DNA of 64,000 bases, from positions 1,736,001-1,800,000 of the forward strand of contig NZ_CP080421.1 in assembly GCF_019457515.1 (NCBI RefSeq). Reading direction: 5' to 3'. The position numbers and the translations under genes were made by a program. The notes below the pieces were generated by a model, which was given only the letters and a program-made list of their open reading frames with translations, was not told the DNA's origin and searched no databases. Within the stretch, counting starts at the first letter, position 1. Each line of letters opens with the position of its first letter. This DNA is from Shewanella mesophila. GTDB lineage: Bacteria; Pseudomonadota; Gammaproteobacteria; Enterobacterales; Shewanellaceae. Below, piece after piece: positions 27,233 to 37,564 of this stretch.

Positions 27233-29545
27233 ATGAATCGATTTATGTTTGGCTACTGTGCGACCATTATTTCGGCACTTCTGTGGCCGTCTTTACTTTC
27301 TGCGTCCCAAGCTTGGTATTGTATTGGGGCTGCGCTTGTACTTCTACGCTGGTCAAGGCTAATAGCGGGTGGTTTGTTCGCTGTAGCTTGGATCAGCTTG
27401 TTTTGTCACCAATTATTAGTATTTAATTCTATCGATAATGACGCAAACATATCAGTAAGGGCCGAAATCATATCACTAGTTTATCGAAACAGCGACTGGA
27501 TAAGTGCTGATATTCGTGTATTGGATAACAATTCTTCTATCTTAGTAACTCAATATATGCGAGTTGCTTGGCCATTAGCGGCAAAAGCGAATGTGGGTGA
27601 ACAGTGGCAATTGAAAATAAAACCCAAGTCTATTTCAAGTCCACTTAATCAAGGGGGCTTTAATCGTCAACGTTATTATTTGTCTAAACATATTATAGGA
27701 AAAGGTAAGGTCGTTGCCGCAGAACGTATTGAGGTCGCGGCAGGAGTGCGTTCATCGTTGATTAGCCAATTCACTCAAACGGTTAGTGGGTTTCAAAATG
27801 GTGATCTAATTTTGGCGTTGATGCTTGGAAATAAGCAATTGATCACCACAGATCATTGGCAAGGGCTGAAACAGAGTGGTACTGGGCACCTTATCTCTAT
27901 TTCAGGATTGCATCTGTCGGTGTTAGCCCTGTGGTGTATTGCTTTGATGCGTATAGCCCTGAGTCGATTTCGACCGACTCCGACGGCGAACAATCTTCAC
28001 CTTGCTGCCATGTTTGCGCTATTAGCGTGTTTCGTTTATGCCTACCTCGCTGGATTTGCCTTGCCGACTCAAAGAGCGCTAATCATGCTTGGGCTTGTTA
28101 TTATACTAAGCGTTTTACGGCGATATTCGACCCCTTTTGAGCGCTTGCTTTGGGCATTGTTTGTGGTGTTGTTGCTTGATCCTGTCAGTATGATGAGTGC
28201 AGGCTTTTGGCTCTCTTTTAGCGCATTGGCCATTATATTAGGCTTTAGTCATGCACAGAGTAGAGAAATATCAACTGAGGTCACCTCCCTTTGGCAGCGG
28301 TTCAAGTTAAGTGTTAGCCAGCTCTGGTCACTGCAGTGGCGCTTAAGTTTACTGCTGGGGGTGTTGCAGATGTTGCTGTTTGGCGGTGCAGCCCCTTTAT
28401 CTTTGCTGTTTAACGTAATCTTTGTGCCTTGGTTTAGCCTAGTGGTTATCCCGCTGACGTTTATCCTTATGCTTTGCTATCTGATCTCCGGAGGTTCGGA
28501 GGTGGTCACTACGGCGCTTTTAACACTGTTAGATAGCACGATAAGCCCACTTACTTGGAGTTTTTCGCTGTTGCAGTCGTTTCCCTATGGCTGGGTCTCG
28601 GTGTCATCTCAATTGTCTGTCGTTGTCGTCTACGCCTTACTCGCCCTTCTTATATTGCGGATCATCACCAAGTCTATGTGGCGTTGTCTCCTTACCATAT
28701 TGTTGTTACCTGGTTTGTTGCTATTACTAAAGCCTTGGTCTGATGATTTTCGTCATGACTGGAAATTACATTTGTTAGATGTTGGTCAAGGCTTAAGTGC
28801 TGTGATTGAAAAGCAAGGTCGGGTCGTTATTTATGATACTGGGGCTGCTTTTGGCTCCAATTTCAGTTACGCGAAACAGGCTATTATTCCATTTTTGCAA
28901 TATCGTGGGATTACGGATGTAGATTATTTGATCCTGAGTCATGGAGATAATGATCATGCTGGTGGAGCAGATGACATAATCGCGCAATATCCTCAACTTC
29001 AGTTGATCACAGATCTCGACTATCACCAAGCGATGGAGTGCAGGCCATCGACGTTTTATTGGCAGGCGTTAACGGTGCGCATATTAGGCCCGACTTCCCC
29101 TATGTCTGGCAACAATGGCTCCTGCGTCGTGCAATTTAGTGATGGCGTTAGGGAGGTGCTCTTGCCTGGGGATATTGAAATCGATGCCGAGCAAGCGCTA
29201 ATTAAACAATATGGCGACTCGCTGAGCAGTGAGCTTCGCAGTAGTGTGTTAGTCGCGCCGCATCACGGCAGTAATACCTCGTCCAGTAACGGCTTTATTA
29301 GCGCCGTATCGCCCGATCTGGTTTTCTATCCAGCGGGATTAAATAATCGCTATGGGTTTCCCAAATCTGAGGTGGTGTCTCGTTATGAAAATGCAGGGGT
29401 TACTCAGTACAGCCTTGATGTTAATGGCCAGTTAAGCGTGATTTTTGAACAAGATGGCGTAAAAGTGAATAGCTTTCGGTACGATATTTCGCCATTTTGG
29501 TACAATAGGGTGTTTGAATTTGGTGTGTTCGGTAATACAGAGTAG
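27233..29545 (+). CDS. comEC: ComEC/Rec2 family DNA internalisation protein
   Basis: The 770-residue protein is the inner-membrane channel for DNA uptake in natural competence. It has an N-terminal DUF4131-type module, the polytopic competence domain (from HLISISGLHLSVLALW near 218 through ~510), and a C-terminal metallo-beta-lactamase-fold domain (LHLLDVGQGLSAVI near 520; ILSHGDNDHAGG near 565; VAPHHGSNTSSS near 680). The gene is intact and of normal size. It is often found beside msbA-lpxK, as here; the position does not by itself show that the cell is competent. Confidence 0.94.
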   Translation: MNRFMFGYCATIISALLWPSLLSASQAWYCIGAALVLLRWSRLIAGGLFAVAWISLFCHQLLVFNSIDNDANISVRAEIISLVYRNSDWISADIRVLDNNSSILVTQYMRVAWPLAAKANVGEQWQLKIKPKSISSPLNQGGFNRQRYYLSKHIIGKGKVVAAERIEVAAGVRSSLISQFTQTVSGFQNGDLILALMLGNKQLITTDHWQGLKQSGTGHLISISGLHLSVLALWCIALMRIALSRFRPTPTANNLHLAAMFALLACFVYAYLAGFALPTQRALIMLGLVIILSVLRRYSTPFERLLWALFVVLLLDPVSMMSAGFWLSFSALAIILGFSHAQSREISTEVTSLWQRFKLSVSQLWSLQWRLSLLLGVLQMLLFGGAAPLSLLFNVIFVPWFSLVVIPLTFILMLCYLISGGSEVVTTALLTLLDSTISPLTWSFSLLQSFPYGWVSVSSQLSVVVVYALLALLILRIITKSMWRCLLTILLLPGLLLLLKPWSDDFRHDWKLHLLDVGQGLSAVIEKQGRVVIYDTGAAFGSNFSYAKQAIIPFLQYRGITDVDYLILSHGDNDHAGGADDIIAQYPQLQLITDLDYHQAMECRPSTFYWQALTVRILGPTSPMSGNNGSCVVQFSDGVREVLLPGDIEIDAEQALIKQYGDSLSSELRSSVLVAPHHGSNTSSSNGFISAVSPDLVFYPAGLNNRYGFPKSEVVSRYENAGVTQYSLDVNGQLSVIFEQDGVKVNSFRYDISPFWYNRVFEFGVFGNTE

Positions 29546-29579
29546 AATGTGGTTCTTTGCACCAACTATAGAATCTTGA

Positions 29580-31394
29580 ATGACAAAGTCTTCTAAAAGT
29601 GAAGTGAGAGCCGTTTTTGCTAGGCTACTGACTTATCTTATTCCCCTTAAAGGGGTGTTGTTTCTATCTGTATTTGGCCTAGTGTTATATGGCCTAGTGG
29701 ACGCGACATTTATCTATTCCATCAAACCTTTCATCGATCAAGGTTTTGCCAGTAATGTACCCTCTACGCCCGGTTTAGTGAGCGGTGTTGATTTAGGCTT
29801 GAGTGGTGGTTTCGACTCTGATAGCGATGTGCTGATGGTTGCGCCCTTTGTCGTTATTGGTCTGTTTACTCTGCGTGGATTGGCGAACTTTTTGTCAACC
29901 TATGGTATCTCCTATATTAGTGCGCGGATGATTATGGATATGCGTCAACAAGTGTTTGAGCATTACCTGAGATTGCCTGTGAGTTACATCGACTCCGAAA
30001 GCAGCGGCAATCTTATCTCCCGTGTTACCTATGATACCGAGCAAATAGCCAGAGCATCGGGTAGCGCATTAATCACCATAGTGCGTGACGGCATCACGGT
30101 TGTTGGCATGTTAGGGGTGATGTTTTACAACTCTTGGAAACTCTCGCTCTGTATCTTGGTTGTCGGCCCATTAATTGGCATAGTGATCACCGTCGTTAGC
30201 CGTAAGTTTCGTAAGGTATCAAAGCAGATCCAAACCGCTATGGGTGGTGTTACCTCGGTGACGGAGCAGATGATCAAAGGCCATAAAAATGTATTGGTGT
30301 TTGGTGGGCAGAAAACCGAATCGGAACGTTTTGGCAAAGTGAACGATGATAATCGTTCTCGCACCATGAAGCTTGCGATGGCGCAAGCGGTTAGTCAGCC
30401 CTTAGTCATGGTCATAGGCTCATTTGCGTTAGCCTTTGTACTTTATGCATCAAGCCTAGATAGCATGAAAGCCGATTTAACCGCAGGTACCTTTGCGACG
30501 ATCCTTGCGGCGATGTTGGCCATGTTGCAACCGATTAAAAGCTTAACTCGTGTTAATGCAGAATTTCAGCGCGGTATTGCGGCATGTAGCACGATTTTTG
30601 AAATTTTAGATACGCCACCAGAAGTCGACAATGGAACCTATGAAACGAAGCGAGTTGAAGGCAAACTCTGTTTTGATAAGGTTAATTTTCGCTATAACAA
30701 TCAAGAAGGCTTGGCGCTCAATGGGGTTGATTTTAGTGTTAATCCCGGTGAAACGCTGGCTTTAGTGGGCCGCTCAGGTTCTGGGAAGTCAACCATTGCC
30801 AGCCTTATTACCCGTTTTTACTCAGATTTAGAGTCTGGGGATATTACCTTAGATGGGGTCAGTCTTCGGGATTACAAACTGGCTTCACTTCGAAGCCAAG
30901 TCGCACTGGTTTCGCAGCAAGTGACCTTAATTAATGACACTATCGCGGCCAACATTGCTTATGCCTATCCAGGCGAAGTGACTGAAGCGCAGATTTTGGA
31001 TGCGGCTAAACTTGCAAACGCTTATGAGTTTATCGCCGATATGCCAGAAGGGATCCATACCCAAGTGGGTGAAAATGGCGTGATGTTATCGGGTGGGCAG
31101 CGTCAACGCATCGCTATCGCTCGGGCAATTTTACGCGATGCGCCCTTGCTTGTGTTAGACGAAGCAACCTCTGCGCTGGATACCGAATCTGAAAAAGCGA
31201 TTCAAGGTGGTTTAGACAACCTGCGTCAAAACCGGACCTCGATTGTCATTGCACATCGTTTATCGACCATTGAGAATGCCGATATGATTTTAGTGATTGA
31301 TCAAGGCCGAGTGGTTGAGCGGGGTTCTCATGCTGAACTGCTTGCGAAAGAGGGTATCTATTACAACCTTTATCAGATGCAATTTGGTAATTAA
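29580..31394 (+). CDS. msbA: Lipid A export ATP-binding/permease protein MsbA
   Basis: MsbA flips core-lipid A across the inner membrane. The 604-residue protein has six membrane spans in its first half, including the periplasmic loop with two glycine/serine-rich stretches, and a C-terminal ATPase with Walker A GRSGSGKST, signature LSGGQRQRIAIARAIL and Walker B LLVLDEATSALD. It is followed four bases later by lpxK, the classical msbA-lpxK pair. Confidence 0.96.
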   Translation: MTKSSKSEVRAVFARLLTYLIPLKGVLFLSVFGLVLYGLVDATFIYSIKPFIDQGFASNVPSTPGLVSGVDLGLSGGFDSDSDVLMVAPFVVIGLFTLRGLANFLSTYGISYISARMIMDMRQQVFEHYLRLPVSYIDSESSGNLISRVTYDTEQIARASGSALITIVRDGITVVGMLGVMFYNSWKLSLCILVVGPLIGIVITVVSRKFRKVSKQIQTAMGGVTSVTEQMIKGHKNVLVFGGQKTESERFGKVNDDNRSRTMKLAMAQAVSQPLVMVIGSFALAFVLYASSLDSMKADLTAGTFATILAAMLAMLQPIKSLTRVNAEFQRGIAACSTIFEILDTPPEVDNGTYETKRVEGKLCFDKVNFRYNNQEGLALNGVDFSVNPGETLALVGRSGSGKSTIASLITRFYSDLESGDITLDGVSLRDYKLASLRSQVALVSQQVTLINDTIAANIAYAYPGEVTEAQILDAAKLANAYEFIADMPEGIHTQVGENGVMLSGGQRQRIAIARAILRDAPLLVLDEATSALDTESEKAIQGGLDNLRQNRTSIVIAHRLSTIENADMILVIDQGRVVERGSHAELLAKEGIYYNLYQMQFGN

Positions 31395-31398
31395 CTAG

Positions 31399-32394
31399 AT
31401 GCAAAATTTTGTCAACCGTCTTTGGTATGGCAAGCCCAATATTGGTATGCAACTGCTTGTTTGGTTGCTATTGCCCTTAAGTGGCTTGTTTTACCTTGTA
31501 TCTCGTTTTAGACGACTGTTATTTAAGCTCGGGATTAAAAAAGCGCATACATTGCCAGTGCCGGTTATCGTCGTCGGTAATATCACTGTCGGCGGCAGCG
31601 GTAAAACCCCAACGGTTATCTATTTAATTGAGATGTTACGCCGTCATGGCTATCTCCCTGGGGTAATAAGCCGTGGTTATGGTGTCGATTTTAGTGGTAC
31701 TCGAGAGGTGTTACCCGGCATGTCGCCAACAGAGGTTGGTGATGAACCCGCAATGATAGTGGCTCGAACTCAAGTCCCTATGGTCATAGGACGCAATCGT
31801 GTCGAGGCGGCAAAGGCGTTAATCGCATCCCGAGATGTGAATGTGATTATCAGCGATGATGGCTTACAGCATTATGCGCTTAATCGTGATATCGAATTAC
31901 TCGTTCTAGATGGTGAGCGCCGTTTTGGTAATGCTTACTTGTTACCGTCTGGACCATTGCGTGAAGGGATATGGCGGCAAAAAGAGGTTGATTTTACTCT
32001 TGTTAATGGTGAAAGTTGCCGTGAGAACGAGTTCTTAATGCAATTAGAACCAGGTCATTGGCAGCGCGTGCAAGGCTCGCAGACAGATGAACTTAACTCT
32101 TTTTCAATTGATGCAGAGTCCGTTGCCATCGCGGGTATTGGTAATCCTCAGCGTTTTTTTAATACATTAAAGCAGATGGATATCCATGTCGATAAGCAAC
32201 ACGCTTTCGATGATCATCAAGCATTTCTGCTCGAGGATATAATCGCTATTGCTGGTGAGCATCAGGTACTGATGACCGAGAAAGATGCGGTTAAATGTCG
32301 CGAATTTGCAAAGCAAAACTGGTGGTACCTGCCTGTTGATGCCAAGATAGACTCTCGATTTGAACAGCAGCTAATTGCACAGTTACAACCGTAA
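31399..32394 (+). CDS. lpxK: Tetraacyldisaccharide 4'-kinase LpxK
   Basis: LpxK phosphorylates lipid A precursor at the 4' position. The 331-residue protein has the family P-loop in [14 protein letters not shown] near residues 55-68, the Asp motif [11 protein letters not shown] and the FDDHQAF segment. An N-terminal hydrophobic helix ([19 protein letters not shown]) suggests membrane association. It lies between msbA and the small Trm112-like gene. Confidence 0.96.
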   Translation: MQNFVNRLWYGKPNIGMQLLVWLLLPLSGLFYLVSRFRRLLFKLGIKKAHTLPVPVIVVGNITVGGSGKTPTVIYLIEMLRRHGYLPGVISRGYGVDFSGTREVLPGMSPTEVGDEPAMIVARTQVPMVIGRNRVEAAKALIASRDVNVIISDDGLQHYALNRDIELLVLDGERRFGNAYLLPSGPLREGIWRQKEVDFTLVNGESCRENEFLMQLEPGHWQRVQGSQTDELNSFSIDAESVAIAGIGNPQRFFNTLKQMDIHVDKQHAFDDHQAFLLEDIIAIAGEHQVLMTEKDAVKCREFAKQNWWYLPVDAKIDSRFEQQLIAQLQP

Positions 32395-32419
32395 AAAGAA
32401 GTACAACAAGGAAACTCAA

Positions 32420-32599
32420 ATGGCGTTTGATAAGAAACTTTTAGAGATAGTTGCCTGCCCAGTGTGCAAAGGTAAACTTGAATATGATAAAGCAAAGCAA
32501 CAGCTTATCTGTAAGGCAGATCGTTTAGTTTATGCCATCGATGATGGGATCCCCGTTTTGCTTGAAAATAAAGCTCAGCCTTGGATTGAGGAAGCTTAA
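32420..32599 (+). CDS. ycaR: Trm112-family protein YcaR (UPF0434)
   Basis: The 59-residue protein has the family layout [20 protein letters not shown] then [20 protein letters not shown], but only three of the usual zinc-type cysteines are clear (CPVC and C35-type). The start at 32420 is preceded by an AAGGA ribosome site, and 25 bases separate it from lpxK. In E. coli the next gene is kdsB; here a kinase-like gene follows instead. Confidence 0.9.
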   Translation: MAFDKKLLEIVACPVCKGKLEYDKAKQQLICKADRLVYAIDDGIPVLLENKAQPWIEEA

Positions 32600-32758
32600 G
32601 TTGTGATCGGCGCGCTTATGTTGAGCGCGCTACTATAACCCTGCATTTTAGTTTCCCTCTGAATAATCGCTTATAGTTGCTGCACTTGGTTTTAGTGTTG
32701 TTGATTTTATATGAGCAACTCCTCATAATCACGCCTCATTCTAATCGGAGTTAATACC

Positions 32759-33475
32759 GTGACTAAACCTGCCATACAAGCTGTTGTCGACCAAGTCTTA
32801 GCCGCAAACAAGGGTAAAAGAGTGGTTAGCTTTGAGTATGAAGGTAAGACGTATTGGCTGAAGCAAACCGAGCAATTAACTGGTGCCATGCGACTGTTAA
32901 AGTCACAGCCCGGTCAGTCTCTGCAGCTGGAAATTGCGACGCTGCAATCATTGGCGCAGAAGGGCGCTCCCGTGCCTGAACTCGTTGCCTTTGGTGACAA
33001 TTATCTTGTGGTGGCAGATGTAGGAAGCCCTGTAAATCATTGGCTCGATAAGCGCTCTGATAGCGATATGCAGGCACAGATCCTCAAAGACAGCGCGATT
33101 GGATTAGCAAAGTTACATCAAAAAGGCTTAGCCCACGGCAGACCCGCGTTACGGGATATCTGCTGGAAAGAGGGCGAAGTGTCATTTATCGATTTTGAAG
33201 CTAACCAAAAAGACACAGATATAGAGAAGCAACAGGTAAGAGATCTGTTGGTCTATATTCATAGTCTCTACCGTTATATCGGTCCACATCCTGAGCTGGT
33301 TGAACCTGCGATATGTGCCTATCGAGAGGCTGGTGGAGAGTCATTATGGCAAGCCAGTCGAGTTCGGATCCGTCGCTGGCAATGGCTTAATTACCTTATT
33401 GCTCCGCTTAAAACCATAGGCGGAAAAGATCTCCGCCCGGTTTATTGGTTACTTAAACACTTTGCCAGTGCCTAG
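32759..33475 (+). CDS. Protein-kinase-like fold protein, possibly LPS-core kinase related
   Basis: The 238-residue protein has a minimal kinase-like pattern: a basic N-terminal beta segment (VVSFEYEGKTYWLKQTEQ), the catalytic-loop-like LAHGRPALRDICW near 128-140 (H-G-x4-RD) and SFIDFEAN near 147-154 in place of DFG. This pattern fits the Kdo/WaaP group of LPS sugar kinases, and the position in a lipid A gene cluster agrees. The start is GTG at 32759 with a GGAG ribosome site 8 bases upstream. Activity and substrate are inference. Confidence 0.62.
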   Translation: MTKPAIQAVVDQVLAANKGKRVVSFEYEGKTYWLKQTEQLTGAMRLLKSQPGQSLQLEIATLQSLAQKGAPVPELVAFGDNYLVVADVGSPVNHWLDKRSDSDMQAQILKDSAIGLAKLHQKGLAHGRPALRDICWKEGEVSFIDFEANQKDTDIEKQQVRDLLVYIHSLYRYIGPHPELVEPAICAYREAGGESLWQASRVRIRRWQWLNYLIAPLKTIGGKDLRPVYWLLKHFASA

Positions 33476-33506
33476 TTTTTTGTTCCTCGTGCTTTGTAGC
33501 AAGAGC

Positions 33507-34394
33507 TTAAAGTTTCTTACTCGAAAGGTCTTGATATAAGGTTTCAATCCAACGCTCGTCGGAAATAAAATTCCATCCCCAACCCTGTAAGTTCTCTGGT
33601 AGACCATCTTGTTTGAGCGTCTCTAACGATTTTGCCTTTATTAACTGGCTCTCCATCCAGTTAATGGATCCATCGAGTATATGTTTAAAGCGAATGAGGT
33701 CATTTTTCGTCGCGAGCGAACCATGCCCTGGGATCACTTTAGTGTCATTATCAATTCGGTTAATGATGTTAGCCACACTGTCACGATAGCCTTTCACTGA
33801 ACCGCCAGCTTCCAAGTCCACATAGGGCCATTTATCTTTAAAGAATAGATCGCCCATATGCACGACGGATTTATCATCCCACAGCACAACGCTATCGCCA
33901 TCGGTATGGCCGGCGCCAAGATGGATAAGATGTAAAATATCCCCATTAAAATGGATAGAAGTCCCTTGTTCATAAGTAATGCTTGGCAGTGCGGATTGGG
34001 TGTATTTATCGTTGTTTGCTAGACGCTTAAGTACATTACTGTGTGCGAAAATGGTGCTGCTGACACCAAAGGTATTGTTGCCTCCAGTATGATCGCCATG
34101 ATAATGGGTGTTGACTACATAGCGGGGTAAGCCTGGTTGAATCGTGTGGAGAGCCGCACTAATTTTGCCTGCAAGTGGTGCGAATTGGTTATCGATAATG
34201 ATAATGCCATCTTGCCCAGCAGAGACGCCGATATTTCCGCCCGATCCCGTAAACATATAGGTATTGGGACTGAGTTGCTGGCTTACTATTTCGACATTGG
34301 CAAATCTATCGTCAGTGGCGAATGCGCCGTTTCCTAGCAAAAAACAGCATCCAAGTAGACTAACACAAGGAATGGCGGAAATGAGTTTGGTCAT
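33507..34394 (-). CDS. Exported metallo-beta-lactamase-fold hydrolase
   Basis: The 295-residue protein has an N-terminal signal peptide, with a likely cleavage after GNGAFA near residue 26; a LLGC lipobox-like stretch near residue 16 is an alternative. The metal motif HxHxDH lies at H97-H102 (NTHYHGDHTGG), with later ligands in GAGHTDGD and VIPGHG. It resembles periplasmic MBL-fold hydrolases of unknown substrate rather than classical class B beta-lactamases, and I would not predict carbapenem hydrolysis from sequence alone. The start region is duplicated upstream (34386-34423). Confidence 0.85.
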   Translation of the reverse strand: MTKLISAIPCVSLLGCCFLLGNGAFATDDRFANVEIVSQQLSPNTYMFTGSGGNIGVSAGQDGIIIIDNQFAPLAGKISAALHTIQPGLPRYVVNTHYHGDHTGGNNTFGVSSTIFAHSNVLKRLANNDKYTQSALPSITYEQGTSIHFNGDILHLIHLGAGHTDGDSVVLWDDKSVVHMGDLFFKDKWPYVDLEAGGSVKGYRDSVANIINRIDNDTKVIPGHGSLATKNDLIRFKHILDGSINWMESQLIKAKSLETLKQDGLPENLQGWGWNFISDERWIETLYQDLSSKKL

Positions 34395-34423
34395 ATAGCT
34401 TCTCTTTGGTCATATAGCTTCTC
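34386..34423. repeat. 19-bp tandem duplication covering the start codon of the metallo-hydrolase gene
   Basis: Two perfect copies of tttggtcatatagcttctc (34386-34404 and 34405-34423) place a second ribosome site plus ATG 19 bases upstream of the real start at 34394. The upstream ATG (34413) is in another frame and would give a 17-codon reading frame ending at about 34360, inside the gene's 5' end. Confidence 0.9.
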
Positions 34424-34516
34424 TTAGTCGTCTTATTCTGCTTGTTGGTATTTTGTTAACTTAACCTAAGTGACAGATAAAAAGAAGGGCTACGAAAGCA
34501 GCCCTTAGTGGTTGGT

Positions 34517-37500
34517 TTAATGTGCCCAGGGCATTAATCGCCTCGTTCTCATATCGGCATTGCCAAGCTTAATCGCCGCATTATGGCGCATACGATATAA
34601 GGCTTGATAACATAAGGGCACTAAATAGAGACTCGTTACCGTGGAGAAGGTCAGTCCGCCAATAATCGCAATCGCCATGGGTGAGTATGGTGGTCCACCA
34701 CCACCAATCTGAGTATCACCCATAGCAAGGGGAATAAGTCCCAGTACCGTGGTAGCTACAGTCATTAATACTGGGCGTAATCGAGTAATACATACATCAT
34801 GGATAGTTTGAGATAACACTTCTAAATCAGGAGTTTGTTGATTTATTTGGTCAACTAATACAATCCCGTTGTTAACCACGATCCCCATCAAAATTAAAAT
34901 CCCAATCATAGACATTATTCCCATCGGGGTGCCAGTAATGAGCAGCGCCCAGAATACGCCTGTGATTGAAAATAAGATGGAGGTAATGATTGCCGTTGGT
35001 AACAAGAGTGATTCAAATAGTGCTGCCATGACGATATAGATCATCGCAACGGCTAGGATCATATTGGTTGCCATAATGGCTTGATCTTCATCTTGGCGTT
35101 CAAATCCACCACGTAGCGAATAGTCATATCCTGGTGGAAATGAGACCGCTTGCATAACCTGTTTTATGGCTTTCTGTGCTTCTTCTGTGGTCATTTCATC
35201 TAGGTTGGCACCAATAGATAGCGCGGTTTGGCGATCGTAATGACGAATGGTGTCAAAGCGTGGTTGGATGCTAATCGTCGCCAAGCTTTGTAAGGTGTAG
35301 ACGCGATTATCGATCCTAACAATGGGGAGTTGCTTAAGCTTTTCAAGCGATGCTTTCCATTGCTTTTCGAAGGCTAGCTCAATACGCAGCTCTCCATTGG
35401 GATCGTGTCTAAATGAGCGCAGTGGCGAGCCTCTCAGTGCCATTGATACGTTTTGTGCCAACTCGCTTAAGCTAAGGTCGAGTCTTGCTGCCATGGTACG
35501 ATCGAGTTGAATAATTACCTCCTGCTGGGTGCCATTAAGTTCTGATCGCACATCGGCAAGACCTTTAATATTTGTCAGCAGCGGTATGACTTGCTCACTG
35601 AGGTTGATTAGTTCAGATGTCGAGCGTCCTGTTAATGTTACTCGAATACCGCTGTTTTCATCTCCCCAGCCAAATTGTGGCTTTGCGATTGAAAACTTTG
35701 GAAAACCTTCACGGATCTTACGTTTCAACGCCTTTAAGTCGATATCCTCATCTTCTTTAAGTAGCAGCGTCGATTGGCCACGGTCGGCGGCAAAATAGCT
35801 GTAGACAGAGTCGATATAAAACTCATCTTTGTTGGCGTAAAGGTAGTCCTCCATCCTGTTAATCATAGCTTCGGTAACCGCTAGGCTATGACGTCCTTCC
35901 ACTTGGTAGTTGATATAGAGACGATTATTGCCTTCGCCGTCTGATTGATCTTGTTGCACCATGCTAAGGGGTAAAGCGGTTGAGGCGAGAAGTATCACAG
36001 CTACGACACCAGAGCGCTTCGGGCGGTGTAAAATCCAGCTCAGACTGCGCTCGTAGTAGTGTTGTAACTTGCTCTCTTTCGGATCCATTTCAATATCGAA
36101 ATGAAACTTGCTTAACATTAATGGGATCAATGTTTTAGCCACAAGTAAAGAGGAAGCAAGTGAGATGCAGATCGCGATAGCGACATGCTCAAGGAAGATA
36201 GTGAGTTGGACTTTTACCCCAAAAATATTTGGTAAAAATACGATTGCCGTTGTGAGTGTTCCGGCTAGGACGGCTAATGCGACTTTGTTTACCCCTCGCA
36301 GTACCGCTTGCTCTGGAGCTTCACTGTTTGAATGCTGCTTCTCTTGTAGCACACTTTCACTGACTACCACGGCATTGTCGATCAACATACCGACAGCGAG
36401 TAGTAAACCCATCATGGATAAGATATTTAGGCTATAACCTAAAAAGTACATCCCGGCCAATGTCATGCACAATGAGATAGGCACAGAGGAAACCACAACT
36501 AACGTCATTTTTAGGTTACGCAGGAATAGATATAGCACTGCAAACGAGAGCAGGGCACCGATGAGTCCCGCCATGAGCAGATCAGACAGCGATGATTTTA
36601 CACCATATGCTTGATCTTCCATGATAAAGAGTTTGATCCCTTGAAACTGAGGATCTTGCTTAGCCGCTTCGATGACCTTAAGCACTCGGTCCGATACATC
36701 GACCAAATTAGCCCCAGATTCTTTAAAGACATCGAGCCCCACTGCATAGTTTTGGTCAAGATGACGCCCGTCTAAGCGCTCTGGCAGGGCATAGCGTACG
36801 CTGGCGATATCACCGAGTCTGATCCCTGGCGCTAATACTAAGGCTTCTATTTCATCTAGATCTCGAAATTCGCCTTTGGGTGACACTTGATAAACTTTGG
36901 CATTCGCTCGGAGCGTCCCCGCGCTAACGATAAAGTTTTCTTGGCGCAGACGCGCTTGCAGTGCTGCGGTGCTGATGCCGCTTGCGGTGAGTTTTTCCGC
37001 ATTAAGGCGCACTTCAATCTGCTTCTGCTCAACGCCATAAAGGGTCACTTGCGATACGCCTTCGACGCGCTCTAGCGGCTTCTTAAGCTGCTTGTCGAGT
37101 AAGTCGAATGCACCTGAAAGTTCTCTGTCGCTGGAGATACGAATCGTTAGTACGGGCATATCTGCGGTTGAGAACTGCCTGATAAAGACACGCTCAACAT
37201 CTTTTGGCAGCTGATGGCGCACCGCATCGATTTTCTCTCTGGCTTCAAGACTCTTAGTCGAAACATTCTCGCCCCATTTCATACGCAGCTCAATCTCAGC
37301 ACCATTTTGAGAAGAGCGAGATCTCAGCTCTTCGATGCCGCCCATGGTCGCCAGTGATTCTTCGAGCACATTGGTGATCTCCCGTTCAACCTCGGCTGGT
37401 GTTGAGCCTTTATAGGGCACTTCAATCAGTACCTGGGGCATTTCGATGCCCGGAAACATCTCTAGCGGTAATAGTCGACTCGATGCGAGACCAAACAGCA

Positions 37501-37564
37501 ATATTGCAACAAAGAACATGCTGGTGGTTACGGGACGGGCAATGGCTAAGCGGGTGATATTCAT
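34517..37564 (-). CDS. RND efflux transporter permease (HAE1-type), second subunit
   Basis: The 1015-residue protein is an inner-membrane drug/proton antiporter of the AcrB type with two repeats of six membrane spans and two large periplasmic loops. Proton-relay residues sit in GMLIDNAVVVSESV on the fourth membrane span, where AcrB has two adjacent aspartates and this protein has D-N. The GxGxGGPPYSPMA-type loop near 970 is atypical. The ATG overlaps the stop codon of the upstream pump subunit, so the two subunits are coupled and could form a mixed trimer, as MdtB/MdtC do; this is inference. No outer-membrane channel is encoded nearby. Confidence 0.9.
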   Translation of the reverse strand: MNITRLAIARPVTTSMFFVAILLFGLASSRLLPLEMFPGIEMPQVLIEVPYKGSTPAEVEREITNVLEESLATMGGIEELRSRSSQNGAEIELRMKWGENVSTKSLEAREKIDAVRHQLPKDVERVFIRQFSTADMPVLTIRISSDRELSGAFDLLDKQLKKPLERVEGVSQVTLYGVEQKQIEVRLNAEKLTASGISTAALQARLRQENFIVSAGTLRANAKVYQVSPKGEFRDLDEIEALVLAPGIRLGDIASVRYALPERLDGRHLDQNYAVGLDVFKESGANLVDVSDRVLKVIEAAKQDPQFQGIKLFIMEDQAYGVKSSLSDLLMAGLIGALLSFAVLYLFLRNLKMTLVVVSSVPISLCMTLAGMYFLGYSLNILSMMGLLLAVGMLIDNAVVVSESVLQEKQHSNSEAPEQAVLRGVNKVALAVLAGTLTTAIVFLPNIFGVKVQLTIFLEHVAIAICISLASSLLVAKTLIPLMLSKFHFDIEMDPKESKLQHYYERSLSWILHRPKRSGVVAVILLASTALPLSMVQQDQSDGEGNNRLYINYQVEGRHSLAVTEAMINRMEDYLYANKDEFYIDSVYSYFAADRGQSTLLLKEDEDIDLKALKRKIREGFPKFSIAKPQFGWGDENSGIRVTLTGRSTSELINLSEQVIPLLTNIKGLADVRSELNGTQQEVIIQLDRTMAARLDLSLSELAQNVSMALRGSPLRSFRHDPNGELRIELAFEKQWKASLEKLKQLPIVRIDNRVYTLQSLATISIQPRFDTIRHYDRQTALSIGANLDEMTTEEAQKAIKQVMQAVSFPPGYDYSLRGGFERQDEDQAIMATNMILAVAMIYIVMAALFESLLLPTAIITSILFSITGVFWALLITGTPMGIMSMIGILILMGIVVNNGIVLVDQINQQTPDLEVLSQTIHDVCITRLRPVLMTVATTVLGLIPLAMGDTQIGGGGPPYSPMAIAIIGGLTFSTVTSLYLVPLCYQALYRMRHNAAIKLGNADMRTRRLMPWAH

